NCBI RefSeq assembly: GCF_902827225.1
Contig: NZ_LR792632.1
Location: forward strand, 205,030-269,029
DNA length: 64,000 nucleotides
Direction: 5' to 3'
From: Methanocaldococcus lauensis
Lineage (GTDB): Archaea > AGJL01 > Methanococci > Methanococcales > Methanocaldococcaceae
The translations under genes were made by a program, and so were the position numbers. The notes under the pieces were generated by a model, which was given only the letters and a program-made list of their open reading frames with translations, was not told where the DNA came from and did not search any database. Position 1 is the stretch's first letter. Every line of letters begins with the position of its first letter. This document shows, piece after piece, positions 53,775 to 63,523 of the stretch.

Positions 53775-55049
53775 TTAATATTTATTTCCAGATGATTTAT
53801 TTTTAAGTAATATATCTGCCAAAGGTTTTGCCCAAGAAGCTTCCAATATAACACTAACTATTATTGTCATAAAAGTTGCTACTAATATAGTTCCAGCTAA
53901 TTCTGTAGGGGGCATCAAACTTGCCACGCTCTTTGGAACTATATTGGGATGCTTCATAATTTCAGTATAAACCATCGCTGATAATGTTGCTGGAACAACC
54001 CCCCTTGGTCCCTCTAAGGCTATGTAGATTCTTTCAGCAAGTGGTCTAATTGGTGGAATAGCTGTAGCTATTAAAACCCCAATTGGTCTTGCTAAGAGTA
54101 TTGAACCTAATGCACATATAAGTGCTGGAACAGCGTATTTTTCTAATAGAGGCATTGAGATACTTGCTCCCAATAATATAAAGATTAGTATTCTAATGAA
54201 TATTGATAACTCATCCAAAAATATTGAGACTCTTTTCATATCTTCTTTATGTTCTTTTTTAGTTGCTATAACATTTCCAATATAAAGCCCCATTATAGCC
54301 ACAGCCATAAATCCACTAATTTCATAGCCAGTTATTGATGGAAATATTCCCTCAGCAAAATACCAAAAAGCAATAGCCAAACCCAATGTAAATGGAGCAA
54401 TATAATCTTCAAACTTAATTTTTGATATAATACATTCATAAAACTTACCAGCAATTAGTCCCAATATAATTCCTCCAACAGCCAATGAGATAAATTCAAG
54501 AATTGGATTCTCAGATTTAGCTAAACCAAGAGCTGATAGACATATTAACGTTACAACAATTCCTAATGGGTCGTTAAAGACACTCTCTGCTTCCAATGTT
54601 ATTGCTACTTCTGGATTTATGTCCATCTTAGAGAATATTGGTATTAGAGTGGCTGGGTCAGTAGCAGAGACTATAGCACCAAACAACAAACCAATTAATG
54701 ATAAAATTGGAAGATGGAAGACAAAGTTAAATACTACTCCAGATAAAATCCAGACAATTAATAACGCTAATATATCAAGTTTTACAATTACGTCCAATAC
54801 TCTCTTCATAACATTCCATTCCATTTCAAAAGAACCTATAAACAATAAAATTATTAACCCAAAGTTTCCTATAAAGTCAAAAGAACTTGCAACAATATTC
54901 TTTGGAATAACATTTAAAGCTGATAAAATAAGTCCAAATATTAACAATAGAGGAATATCTGGAATTCCTATCTTTTTAGCAATTTTTGCTATTATAGAAC
55001 CCCCAGCAAAAAGAACTGACATATATCCAAGAAATAGAGCAATATCCAT
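53775..55049 (-). CDS. Na+/H+ antiporter, NhaP/CPA1 type
   Basis: A 424-residue membrane transporter with about 12-13 helices. The ion site motif is seen as SATDPATLIPIF near 130 and FNDPLGIVVTLI near 160, the two conserved acidic positions of CPA1 exchangers. PRGVVPATLSAM near 345 gives the conserved arginine. It exchanges Na+ for protons at the cell membrane, important for sodium-driven methanogenesis. It is divergent from the reductase at 55145. Confidence 0.92.
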   Translation of the reverse strand: MDIALFLGYMSVLFAGGSIIAKIAKKIGIPDIPLLLIFGLILSALNVIPKNIVASSFDFIGNFGLIILLFIGSFEMEWNVMKRVLDVIVKLDILALLIVWILSGVVFNFVFHLPILSLIGLLFGAIVSATDPATLIPIFSKMDINPEVAITLEAESVFNDPLGIVVTLICLSALGLAKSENPILEFISLAVGGIILGLIAGKFYECIISKIKFEDYIAPFTLGLAIAFWYFAEGIFPSITGYEISGFMAVAIMGLYIGNVIATKKEHKEDMKRVSIFLDELSIFIRILIFILLGASISMPLLEKYAVPALICALGSILLARPIGVLIATAIPPIRPLAERIYIALEGPRGVVPATLSAMVYTEIMKHPNIVPKSVASLMPPTELAGTILVATFMTIIVSVILEASWAKPLADILLKNKSSGNKY

Positions 55050-55144
55050 AATTTCACCATTTAAACAATTTTTAGGTAATCTTGGATTTTACTATTAGAA
55101 CTAAATTTAACTATAATATAAATCTTTCTATGCTGGTGATAAAT

Positions 55145-56308
55145 TTGTATAAAGAAGATTACGATGTTGTTGTTATTGGTGGAGGTCCAATTGGCTGTAT
55201 AACAGGAGAAAACATAAAAAACTATAAAGTTCTTATTGTTGAGGAGCATCAAAGTATAGGAGTTCCTCTGCAGTGTGCAGGTTTGATAAGCAAAAGAGGA
55301 GTTAAGGAATTGGGAAATCCAAAAGGTTGCATTAATAAAGTAAGAGGGGCTTGTGTTTATTCAAAAAATAATATGATAAAAATAGGTAATGAAGAGATTA
55401 GAGCCTATGTTTTTGAGAGAAAAGTTATGGACAAAGATATTGCTATAAGAGCGTCAAAAAAATGTGATTTTTTATTAAAAGCTTATGGTGAGATTGAAAA
55501 GTGTAAAAATGGTTATTATGTGAAAATAAATCACTTGGGAGAAGAGATAAAATTGCATCCAAAAGTTATAGTTGGAGCTGATGGCTCTAAAAGTTTAACA
55601 GGTAAAAAGTTAGGTTTGGTTAATAATAAAAAAAGGGAGATTTTGTCAAGTTGTCAGTTTGAGATGGTTAATGCTAATTGTGATGATGATTTTGTCTATG
55701 TTTTTTTGGATAAAAAGTATTCAAAAAATTTTTTTGCCTGGATAATACCTATGGGAAATGATAGAGTTAGAGTTGGATTAGTAGATAAAGGAAACTGCTA
55801 CAACAAACTTTTAAAATTTATAAATGAAAATGAAGTTGCAAGGGAGATATTGGAGAAAGCAACAATAACTGAATTTTCTACTGGTTCTTTACCAATTGGT
55901 TATTTAGATAAAACAGTTAAAGACAATGTTTTGTTAGTTGGAGATGCCGCATGCCATATAAAACCTTTGAGTGGGGGAGGGTTATGTTTTGGAGCAATTG
56001 GAGGAAAAATTGCTGGAGAAGTAATAACTAAGTATTTAAATGGAGAGATTGAGGGGTTAGAGCTTTATGACAAACTGTGGAAAGAAAGTTTTGGAAAAGA
56101 AATAAAAAGAGGATTACTTCTTAGAAATGTTTTTTTAAAGTTAGAAAATGACACATTAGACAAAATTATAGAAAAATTGGCAAAAAGTGATTTAATAGAT
56201 TATATAAATAATTATGGAGATATGGACATACAAACTCCTTTGATTATGAAAATTTTTAAATCTTTAAGTTTTGATTTAGGTTTTAGGATTTTAAAGGATT
56301 TGTTTTAA
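55145..56308 (+). CDS. Geranylgeranyl-reductase-family flavoprotein
   Basis: A 387-residue FAD protein of the digeranylgeranylglycerophospholipid reductase family, which saturates archaeal lipid chains. N-terminal FAD site: DYDVVVIGGGPIGCITGENI; then VPLQCAGLISKRGVKELG near 45 and VGDAACHIKPLSGGGLCFGAIGG near 270. GGTGAT before TTG 55145 makes this non-ATG start likely; ATG 55130 is the nearest alternative. Lipid saturation is the family role, but close methanogen paralogs differ and the true substrate is not certain. Confidence 0.85.
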   Translation: MYKEDYDVVVIGGGPIGCITGENIKNYKVLIVEEHQSIGVPLQCAGLISKRGVKELGNPKGCINKVRGACVYSKNNMIKIGNEEIRAYVFERKVMDKDIAIRASKKCDFLLKAYGEIEKCKNGYYVKINHLGEEIKLHPKVIVGADGSKSLTGKKLGLVNNKKREILSSCQFEMVNANCDDDFVYVFLDKKYSKNFFAWIIPMGNDRVRVGLVDKGNCYNKLLKFINENEVAREILEKATITEFSTGSLPIGYLDKTVKDNVLLVGDAACHIKPLSGGGLCFGAIGGKIAGEVITKYLNGEIEGLELYDKLWKESFGKEIKRGLLLRNVFLKLENDTLDKIIEKLAKSDLIDYINNYGDMDIQTPLIMKIFKSLSFDLGFRILKDLF

Positions 56309-56347
56309 ATAGAAAAATTAAAATAAAACTTAATAAAATGGGAGAAC

Positions 56348-56863
56348 ATGGCTGAATATTATTTTGATATAGAGACGTACTCTCCAAATGATAAGTCAAA
56401 TCCAGAAACAGATAAAATTATAACGATACAGTATCAAAGGATAGATTTAAGATCTGGAAAACCAAAAGGAAAATTGAAAATACTAAAAGAATGGGAATCT
56501 TCAGAGAGGGATATTGTTTTTAAATTTTATAAGAAATTTTTTAGTGAAGATAAAAGTATTTGGGACTTTATTCCAGTAGGATTTAATTTAAATTTTGAAT
56601 GGGAGTTTTTAATGACAAAATTTAATAAATATCTTGGAGTTAAACTTACAAGTAGAGAAATTTACTATAATAGACCATATATTGATCTAAAACCGATTGT
56701 TGTTTTATTAAACAATGGAAAATTTAGAGGAGCGAGTTTGAATAGATTTACAAAAAAGAAATATAATGGAGGATTTATAAAAGAGTGGTATGAAAATAAA
56801 CAATATGATAAAATTGAGGAATACATAAAAAATGAAACTGAAGCATATATAGAATTTTTATAA
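56348..56863 (+). CDS. DEDD-type 3'-5' exonuclease-like (RNase H fold) protein
   Basis: A 171-residue protein with an RNase H-like start: EYYFDIETYSPN (the first acidic pair, DIE). Further elements: FIPVGFNLNFEWEFL near 77 (second acidic motif, here with N in place of D) and IDLKPIVVLLN near 115. The C-terminal acidic end is ETEAYIEFL. It resembles small archaeal DnaQ-like proteins. The weak second motif makes nuclease activity uncertain. GGGAGAAC precedes the ATG. Confidence 0.65.
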   Translation: MAEYYFDIETYSPNDKSNPETDKIITIQYQRIDLRSGKPKGKLKILKEWESSERDIVFKFYKKFFSEDKSIWDFIPVGFNLNFEWEFLMTKFNKYLGVKLTSREIYYNRPYIDLKPIVVLLNNGKFRGASLNRFTKKKYNGGFIKEWYENKQYDKIEEYIKNETEAYIEFL

Positions 56864-56954
56864 AAGATTATAAAGAATATTCACAAAATACTGGATTAAT
56901 CTCTAAAGTTTAAAAACTTTTTTGATAGTTCTATATTATATTTTTAAATTAAAA

Positions 56955-56977
56955 ATTTTTTTATTTTTTCTTTTTTA
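56955..56977 (+). terminator. T-rich tract between exonuclease-like gene and fdhA
   Basis: A 23-base stretch made almost only of T. It could end transcription of the upstream gene; it lies 15 bases before the SECIS hairpin. Confidence 0.4.
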
Positions 56978-56991
56978 ATACTAAGGGCACC

Positions 56992-57027
56992 CGCCACTCT
57001 GCGAACCCTCTTTGGGAGCAGGTGGCG
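56992..57027 (+). ncRNA. SECIS element in the 5' leader of fdhA
   Basis: A GC-rich hairpin in an AT-rich leader. Lower stem CGCCAC / GTGGCG (56992-56997 with 57022-57027), a bulged T, then CTGC / GCAG (56999-57002 with 57018-57021). Next comes an asymmetric internal loop GAA on the 5' side (57003-57005) and a single A on the 3' side (57017). The upper stem is CCC / GGG with the loop TCTTT. GAA opposite A beneath a short GC stem is the archaeal SECIS consensus. It recodes the UGA at 57472 as selenocysteine. Leader position is known for the M. jannaschii fdhA. Confidence 0.92.
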
Positions 57028-57078
57028 AAAAAAGACCCAAAGGCTTCCCAATTACAAAAATAGAAATTGGTGATAGTT

Positions 57079-59103
57079 GTGGAATTAAATATTGTTCATA
57101 CAATATGTCCATATTGTGGAATAGGTTGTGGAATTGATTTAATTGTTAAAGATAATAAGGTTGTAGGAACTTATCCATTCAAAAGGCATCCTATAAATGA
57201 GGGAAAAGCTTGCATTAAAGGAAATTACTGCTATGAATTTATACATAGCAAAGATAGATTAAAAAAACCATTAATTAAGAAGAATGGAGAGTTTGTTGAA
57301 GCTACTTGGAAAGAAGTTTTAGATTTCATTGCAAGTAAGTTAAAGGAATATTCTTCAGATGAGATTGGTTTTATCGCATCTGCAAGATGCACAAATGAAG
57401 ACAACTATGTTTTCCAAAAGTTTGCAAGAACTGTTTTAAAAACTAACAACATAGATCACTGTGCAAGGCTTTGACACTCAGCAACTGTTAAAGGTTTGGG
57501 GGAAGCCTTTGGGTCTGGTGCCATGACCAATTCAATTGAAGATATTGAAGATGCCAACTGTATATTAATAATTGGTTCTAACACCTTTGAACAACACCCA
57601 TTAATTGCAAGAAAAGTTGTTAGAGCAAAAGAAAAAGGAGCTAAGATAATAGTAGTTGATCCAAGAAAAACGATAACTGCAAAAAATGCTGATTTGTTCC
57701 TTCAAATAAATCCTGGAACAAATGTAGCACTTATAAATGGTTTAATGAACGTTATAATTAAAGAGGGGTTAATAGATGAGGAATTTATAAAAAATAGAAC
57801 AAAAGGATTTGAGGATTTAAAAAAGGTTGTAGAAAAATACACCCCAGAGTATGTTTCAAAAATATGTAATATTTCTCCTGAATTAATTATAAAAGCAGGG
57901 AAGATGTATGGAAGTGCTGAGAGATCTTCAATACTTTACTGTATGGGAGTTACTCAATTCACACATGGTGTTGATGCTGTTAAAGCATTATGCAATTTAG
58001 CAATGATAACTGGAAATATAGGAAAGAGAGGAACAGGAGTTAATCCACTAAGAGGACAAAACAATGTTCAAGGAGCTTGCGATTTAGGGGCTTTACCTGA
58101 TGTATTCCCAGGTTATCAAAAAGTAAATATTGCTTATGAAAAATTTGAAGATCTGTGGGGAGTTGAGTTAAATAATGAATCTGGTTTAACCATACCTGAA
58201 ATGATTGAAAAAGCTGGAAAAGAGATAAAGTGCCTCTATATAATGGGAGAAAATCCTATGGTTTCTGATCCGGATATAAATCATGTAGAAAAAGCATTAA
58301 AATCCCTTGACTTCCTAATAGTTCAGGATATATTCTTAACTGAAACTGCTCAACTTGCTGATGTTGTTCTTCCAGCGGCATGCTGGGCGGAGAAAGATGG
58401 GACATTCACAAATACAGAGAGAAGAGTCCAAAAAATTAATAAGGCTGTAAATCCACCAGGAGAGGCTTTGGAGGATTGGATAATAATAAAAAAACTTGCT
58501 GAAAAAATGGGATATAAAGAGTTGTTTAATTACAATTCTCCAAGAGATGTATTTGAGGAGATTAGAAAAGTAACTCCGCAATATGCAGGAATCACTTATG
58601 AGAGATTGGGAGTTGATGGAATACAGTGGCCATGTCCAGATGAAAATCATAAAGGAACTCCTATCTTATATACTGAAAAATTCTTAACTCCAGATGGTTT
58701 AGGAAATATATTTCCAGTTGAATACAAAGAACCAGATGAGTTACCAGATAAAGAATATCCATTTTTTTTAACGACTGGAAGAATAATATTCCATTTCCAT
58801 ACAGGAACAATGACAAGGAAATGTGAGCATATAACAAATGAGATAAATGAAGGATTTATTGAAATAAATTTAGAAGATGCTAAAAAATTAGGCATTAAAA
58901 ATAATGATTTAGTTAAGGTGTCATCAAGAAGAGGTGAAGTTATAGTAAAAGCAAGAATAACTGAAGATATTAAAAAGGGAGTTGTATTTATGCCATTCCA
59001 TTTTGCAGAAACTCCTGTAAATAAATTAACCAATCCAGCCCTTGATCCAAACTGTAAGATTCCAGAGTTTAAAGTATGTGCTGTAAAAATTGAGAAAATT
59101 TAA
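57079..59103 (+). CDS. fdhA: Selenocysteine-containing formate dehydrogenase alpha subunit
   Basis: FdhA oxidises formate at a molybdenum- or tungsten-pterin centre. The frame runs through a TGA at 57472-57474 (residue 132), read as selenocysteine: ...DHCARL-Sec-HSATVKG, the position of the metal-bound residue in formate dehydrogenases. An N-terminal cluster motif is CPYCGIGC, then C in EGKACIKG. Pterin-binding parts include [39 protein letters not shown] and [16 protein letters not shown] 57079 with GGTGAT upstream is the likely start. The product is 674 residues. No fdhB follows; a SECIS hairpin lies in the leader. Confidence 0.97.
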
Positions 59104-59191
59104 TGACATTATTCCTTAGAATGTAGTTAAAAGAGAAATTTATGAATATATTCCAGAAGTTGATTATAAACAGCTTCTATTCTTTGATTTT

Positions 59192-61090
59192 TTATGTAAA
59201 ATCAACTTTTTTAATTACACTCCAATTATTTTCATCAATTATATGCATTTCATTGTTTGAGAAAGTATAGATATAATTGTTAATATACAAAGACCTTAAA
59301 ACATTTGATTTATGTTTATCATCTTTTACCATTGTTATTCTATCATTTTCAATTTTGAATATATAAGCGTGAGTTTCTACTGGAATTACCATTATATTTT
59401 TATCTTCATCCCATAAAAACGCATGATGATTGTAAAGGGCTGGAGACCAATATTCAGGAAGTTTGTATTTATCTAACTCTTTTGGATTACTGTAATTGCT
59501 CACATCAAATAAGGATATTTTTATTCTTCCATCATCATCCTTTCCTATGCCTATAAGTTTATTATCCCCTATTGGATGTAAGTATGTTGTATATCCAGGA
59601 ATTTTCAATTCTCCAAGTAGTTTTGGAGATTTTGGATTTTTCAAATCTATCACAAGTAATGGATCTGTCTCTTTGTATGTAATTACAAATGCCTTATCTC
59701 CTAAGAATCTAACTGCATATATTCTCTCTCCTTTTTCAAGATTGGTGAGTTTTCCAACTATATTTAGATTTTTATCGAGAACATATATGTTATTTGTAGT
59801 CTTATCTCTGAATTTCCAATAGTTTCCAATTGTTGTAGCCACCCTTAAATAATTATTATGTTCATCCATTGCAAATTGATTTATTAATCTTCCGGGAACG
59901 CTTCCACTTTTAACTTCGAATGTATTTATATCTATTTTCATTATTCCAGTTTTTTCCAATTCTTCCCAGTGTTTTTCAAGGTATATTTCATAATCCTTGT
60001 TTATTTTATTTATTAAGTTTAATCTTTCTTCACTTGGGAGTGTTTTGAAGTATGCATTCAATATTGTTCTAATTTCAACAAACTTTGCTTCATCTCCAAA
60101 GAGTTTATCCTCTAAAATTTTATCAATTAGATTGGCAATATTTTCTGGGAAGTATTTATGAGAATTTTCTTTTAAAAAGTTAAGGAATAGTTTGTTTTCG
60201 TTTGGTATTAGATGATATGCAAAGTATATATTATTTTTAGACATATACACTGTTGTATCATAAGTTCCGGATGTGGCAATTACATTATTTATTTTCCCGC
60301 TATCTATGTCAATTGATGATATTATATAGGTTCTATCAAAATTATTTAATATAGAGTTTGGAACTATTGGAATGTAATATTTGTTATAGTTTATCTTTAC
60401 ATCGTTCCAAATGATTGGGCAGATTAAATCATTTTTTGATACAATTAAATACAACTTTCCATTATAAACCCTTGAATCCACATAAGAGCCATTTAAATCC
60501 ATATCCCACTTTAATACTGGATTTTTTGGATTTGAGACATTGTAGTTTAATATTTTGTTATAGTTAATTATTATTAGATTATCTTTGTATAGGTATAGAT
60601 TTCCTCCTTTTGAAATGTTATTAATAACTTTTGCTGATTCTGGTGGAAGAGCCTTTATTATATATGTTACTCTGTATGAATAGGGATAGTTTAGATTAGA
60701 TTTTACAATATAACTCCATAATGGTGTGAAATAAATATAATTTCCATCAGTTTTTATTATGTCTGCTTCATCAATTCCTTCTACTTGCACATTGGTTTTT
60801 GAATATCTTTCTACAATATTTGAATCTAGAGAAACTCCAAATTTTATATCTTCTATATTTACATTTTGTTTTACATTAGTTGCCGCTACTTTAAAACCAC
60901 TAAATATATTATAAACTCCATAATAATTATTATTTGTTGATTTTTTAACAAATTCTTTAAATGTTTTTTCATTTGCAGGAACCACCTTGAATTCACGATT
61001 TTCCTCTACATTGTTGTTTTTGTTAAATGTGCATCCACAAAAAGCTACAAAACAAATTACAAAAATTAAAAGAAAAATTTTCCATTTCAT
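59192..61090 (-). CDS. Secreted beta-propeller lipoprotein
   Basis: A 632-residue protein. The N-terminus is a signal peptide ending in FCGC, a plausible lipobox. The segment SKTNVQVEGIDEADIIKTDGNYIYF near 100 is the hallmark of the secreted beta-propeller family (Beta_propel). Repeated blade strands follow (for example NGKLYLIVSK, DKAFVITYKE, PKLLGELKIPGY, HHAFLWDEDKNIMVIPV). A helical insertion lies at about 300-370. It is exposed outside the cell; its binding partner is unknown. It is convergent with fdhA. Confidence 0.85.
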   Translation of the reverse strand: MKWKIFLLIFVICFVAFCGCTFNKNNNVEENREFKVVPANEKTFKEFVKKSTNNNYYGVYNIFSGFKVAATNVKQNVNIEDIKFGVSLDSNIVERYSKTNVQVEGIDEADIIKTDGNYIYFTPLWSYIVKSNLNYPYSYRVTYIIKALPPESAKVINNISKGGNLYLYKDNLIIINYNKILNYNVSNPKNPVLKWDMDLNGSYVDSRVYNGKLYLIVSKNDLICPIIWNDVKINYNKYYIPIVPNSILNNFDRTYIISSIDIDSGKINNVIATSGTYDTTVYMSKNNIYFAYHLIPNENKLFLNFLKENSHKYFPENIANLIDKILEDKLFGDEAKFVEIRTILNAYFKTLPSEERLNLINKINKDYEIYLEKHWEELEKTGIMKIDINTFEVKSGSVPGRLINQFAMDEHNNYLRVATTIGNYWKFRDKTTNNIYVLDKNLNIVGKLTNLEKGERIYAVRFLGDKAFVITYKETDPLLVIDLKNPKSPKLLGELKIPGYTTYLHPIGDNKLIGIGKDDDGRIKISLFDVSNYSNPKELDKYKLPEYWSPALYNHHAFLWDEDKNIMVIPVETHAYIFKIENDRITMVKDDKHKSNVLRSLYINNYIYTFSNNEMHIIDENNWSVIKKVDFT

Positions 61091-61224
61091 ATTATCACCA
61101 AAAAATTATTCAATATTAAAATAGTGTTATATTAAATTATTTATTATTTTCTTTCTAATTTTCTTTTAATTGCTATAAATAAACTACCTAACAAACTCAA
61201 TGAGATGATTCTTATAACAGGCTC

Positions 61225-61683
61225 TCAAGAGTATAATGTTTTTAATTGGTGTTTTAGTATTTTATCAGATGTTTGATTTATAGCATCATAATTAATTCCT
61301 AACTGGAAAAATGCTCTTAATGTTTGTTCAAGTAATATGTTATAGTATAATATTAAGTTTTTAAAAGGCTCTAATGAAAGGTGAATATAATAATTTGGCT
61401 TAATTATGAATTTTATACAATTACTAATTACTGACCCTAAACTAATATTAGACAATAATATTGGGTATACAATAAAAATGAAAATTATCGATATAGAAAT
61501 TGGTTTTGCTAATGATTCTCCATAATCAGATATAAACCCATATAGGTTGATAATAATTTTCTCTAATAGTCCAGATTTTCCTTTTATTAATTCCATTTCT
61601 TTTTTAAATAAATTAGATGCTTCAATATATGTTCTGTTATTTTCAAAAGATATTAAGTTTCTATAATATTCTGCAATTTTCAA
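61225..61683 (-). CDS. Membrane protein resembling the C-terminal part of pentapeptide-repeat channel-like proteins
   Basis: A 152-residue protein with IAEYYRNLISFENNRTYIEASNLFKKEMELIKG and LYGFISDYGESLAKPISISIIFIFIVYP. This pattern (AEIxYRNLxxxFE...YxEMEM...LYGxxSGYGE) is the part that follows pentapeptide repeats in some ion-channel-like membrane proteins. The repeats are missing, so the gene may be a shortened remnant or a stand-alone version. One or two membrane helices follow. A good start is ATG 61683, with a TATA-like TTATATATAAAT about 20-30 bases upstream. Confidence 0.5.
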   Translation of the reverse strand: MKIAEYYRNLISFENNRTYIEASNLFKKEMELIKGKSGLLEKIIINLYGFISDYGESLAKPISISIIFIFIVYPILLSNISLGSVISNCIKFIIKPNYYIHLSLEPFKNLILYYNILLEQTLRAFFQLGINYDAINQTSDKILKHQLKTLYS

Positions 61684-61862
61684 TTTAATTTTGTTAATCT
61701 TATATATAAATATTTCATTTAAAAATTTTATTGCTCTTAAAATATCATTAAAAATTCTTTTCTTCTGTTAAACCAAAAAAATTAAAAATTGTCAATCACA
61801 TAATATTTATAAAGACTAAGGAATAAATATTTTGTTTATTTAATAATCAGAGAGTGATAGAT

Positions 61863-62453
61863 ATGGAAATATTACTACCAGAAATTGAAGAGATAAAGTT
61901 AGAAGATGTTCTATTAAAAAGAAGGTCTATTAGAGAATACAGTTCTACTCCATTAACTTTAAAGGAACTATCCCATTTGTTATTTGCCGCATATGGAATA
62001 ACTGACAGTAGAGGATTTAAAACAGTCCCATCTGCTGGAGCTACATATCCATTAGAAATTTATGTAAATGTTAGGGATGTTGTAAATCTTGAGGAGGGAG
62101 TTTATAAGTACATCCCAGAGAAACATTCAATAGTTAGAATTTTAGATGAAGAAGTAGGGCAAAAATTAGCGTTGGCATCATTAAAACAGATGTTTATTGC
62201 CGTAGCTCCAATTGTTATAATAATAGCCGCTGATTTTGAAAGAACCACAAGAGTTTATGGAGATAGAGGATTTAGATATGTTTATATGGAAGTGGGACAT
62301 GTAGCTCAGAATATTTATTTAATGGCTACATCATTAGGATTGGGAACTGTGTCAGTAGGAGCATTTTATGACAGTGAAATAAAAAATATATTGGGCATTG
62401 ATGAATATCCATTACTATTAATGCCCGTAGGAGTTCCACTTTCAGAGGAATAA
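61863..62453 (+). CDS. Nitroreductase-family flavoprotein
   Basis: A 196-residue FMN-dependent nitroreductase/SagB-like oxidoreductase. Motifs: LLKRRSIREYSSTPLTLKELSHLLFAAYG near 20-50, TVPSAGATYPLEIYV near 62 (FMN site), and MEVGHVAQNIYLMATSLGLGTVSVGAFYD near 145. GAGAGTGAT before ATG 61863 supports this start. The substrate is unknown; family members reduce quinones, flavins or cofactor precursors. It is followed after 27 bases by a TatD-like gene on the same strand. Confidence 0.9.
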   Translation: MEILLPEIEEIKLEDVLLKRRSIREYSSTPLTLKELSHLLFAAYGITDSRGFKTVPSAGATYPLEIYVNVRDVVNLEEGVYKYIPEKHSIVRILDEEVGQKLALASLKQMFIAVAPIVIIIAADFERTTRVYGDRGFRYVYMEVGHVAQNIYLMATSLGLGTVSVGAFYDSEIKNILGIDEYPLLLMPVGVPLSEE

Positions 62454-62480
62454 AATGTATTTAAAAAAATAGGTGAGAAT

Positions 62481-63254
62481 ATGATAGACACTCACATCCA
62501 TTCAGATACAAGGGGATTAGAGGATTTAGAGTTAATGGCAATGTGCTTAGATGCTGTTATAACATTGGCACATGATCCATTTGAAATGAAAAATGTTAAA
62601 GTTTGGGAGGCACATGTTGAAAAAATATTAATCAATGAGTTGGAGAGGGCTAAAAAAGTAGGATTAAATTTATTTATTTGTGTTGGGGTTCATCCAAGAG
62701 CTATTCCACCAGAGATAGATGAAGCATTAAATAAAATAAAAAATGAATATGTAAAATATGATAAAGTTGTAGGTATTGGAGAGATTGGTTTAGAAAAAGC
62801 CACAAAGGAAGAGAAAGAAGTTTTTATAAAGCAGTTAAAGTTGGCAGAAGAATTAAACATGCCTGCTGTAGTTCATACCCCAAGAAGAAATAAGGAAGAA
62901 GTAACTAAAATAATACTGGAGGAAATAGATACTCTAAATCTAAAAAATAAAAATATAGTTATAGAACATTGCAATAAAGAAACAACAAAATGGGTTTTAG
63001 ATAAAGGGTTTTATGTAGGATTAACTATACAGCCAGGAAAATTAACTCCATTAGAAGCTGTTGAAATAGTTAAAGAATATAAAGATTTTGCAAACAAGAT
63101 ATTGTTAAATAGTGATTGCTCTTCAAATGCATCTGATGTCTTAGCAGTTCCAAGAACTGTTTTAAAAATGAAAATTAACAATATTGAGAAGGAGATTATC
63201 ACAAATGTAGCTCATAAAAATGCTGTAGAGTTGTTTAAGTTAAATATAGAATAA
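62481..63254 (+). CDS. TatD-family metal-dependent hydrolase (paralog 2)
   Basis: A 257-residue TIM-barrel hydrolase paralogous to the gene at 7531. Metal motifs: THIHSD (HxH), GEIGLEK (Glu), VVHTPRRN (His), IEHCNKET (His), [10 protein letters not shown] (Asp). Block order and spacing equal those of paralog 1, including the [12 protein letters not shown] / RSFEDLEKMALC segment. AGGTGAGAAT precedes the ATG. The substrate is unknown. GC-rich palindromes begin just after its stop. Confidence 0.85.
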   Translation: MIDTHIHSDTRGLEDLELMAMCLDAVITLAHDPFEMKNVKVWEAHVEKILINELERAKKVGLNLFICVGVHPRAIPPEIDEALNKIKNEYVKYDKVVGIGEIGLEKATKEEKEVFIKQLKLAEELNMPAVVHTPRRNKEEVTKIILEEIDTLNLKNKNIVIEHCNKETTKWVLDKGFYVGLTIQPGKLTPLEAVEIVKEYKDFANKILLNSDCSSNASDVLAVPRTVLKMKINNIEKEIITNVAHKNAVELFKLNIE

Positions 63255-63255
63255 A

Positions 63256-63500
63256 TAACCATAGAGGGGGCTATGCCCCCTCTATTGGGATACTCCCCCA
63301 TAAGATTGTATTAGTTTAATAAAAAGAGGCATTGTTTCCTAAAGGAAGCAATGCATCGGGAGTATCCCGAACCATAGGGCTTCGCCCTATTGAGATACTC
63401 AAAATTAAACAAAAAAGGCAAATATTCGGGGGTATACCAATAGGGGGCATAGCCCCCTATGGTTGGGATACTTCCCTATAAGATTGTATTTTTATTTTTT
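63256..63500. repeat. Cluster of GC-rich palindromic repeats
   Basis: At least four hairpins lie in 245 bases. They are ATAGAGGGGG/CCCCCTCTAT (63261-63285), GCATTGTTTCCT/AGGAAGCAATGC (63329-63354), ATAGGGC/GCCCTAT nested inside GAGTATC/GATACTC (63360-63400), and ATAGGGGGC/GCCCCCTAT (63440-63460). GGGATACT followed by TAAGATTGTATT occurs twice as a direct repeat (near 63287 and 63465). The middle element (AGAGGCA-hairpin-TGCATC-GAGTAT) is shared with the insertion in the FrhG-like gene near 3.4 kb. Confidence 0.8.
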
Positions 63501-63523
63501 TAATAAATATTCGGGTGGAAATA

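Noticed and set aside
57472-57474. TGA inside fdhA as a nonsense mutation splitting the gene in two
   Set aside because: The frame continues unchanged, the position is that of the metal-binding Sec of formate dehydrogenases, and a proper SECIS hairpin lies in the leader.
59130-59215. Short open stretch reading YEYIPEVDYKQLLFFDFL after fdhA, possible gene remnant
   Set aside because: It looks protein-like but has no ribosome site, is under 30 codons before entering the antisense of the lipoprotein gene, and matches nothing I know.
63256-63500. Palindrome cluster as a CRISPR array or a tRNA group
   Set aside because: The hairpins differ from each other and have no constant repeat-spacer period. 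No cloverleaf or TTCAANNC T-loop is present.
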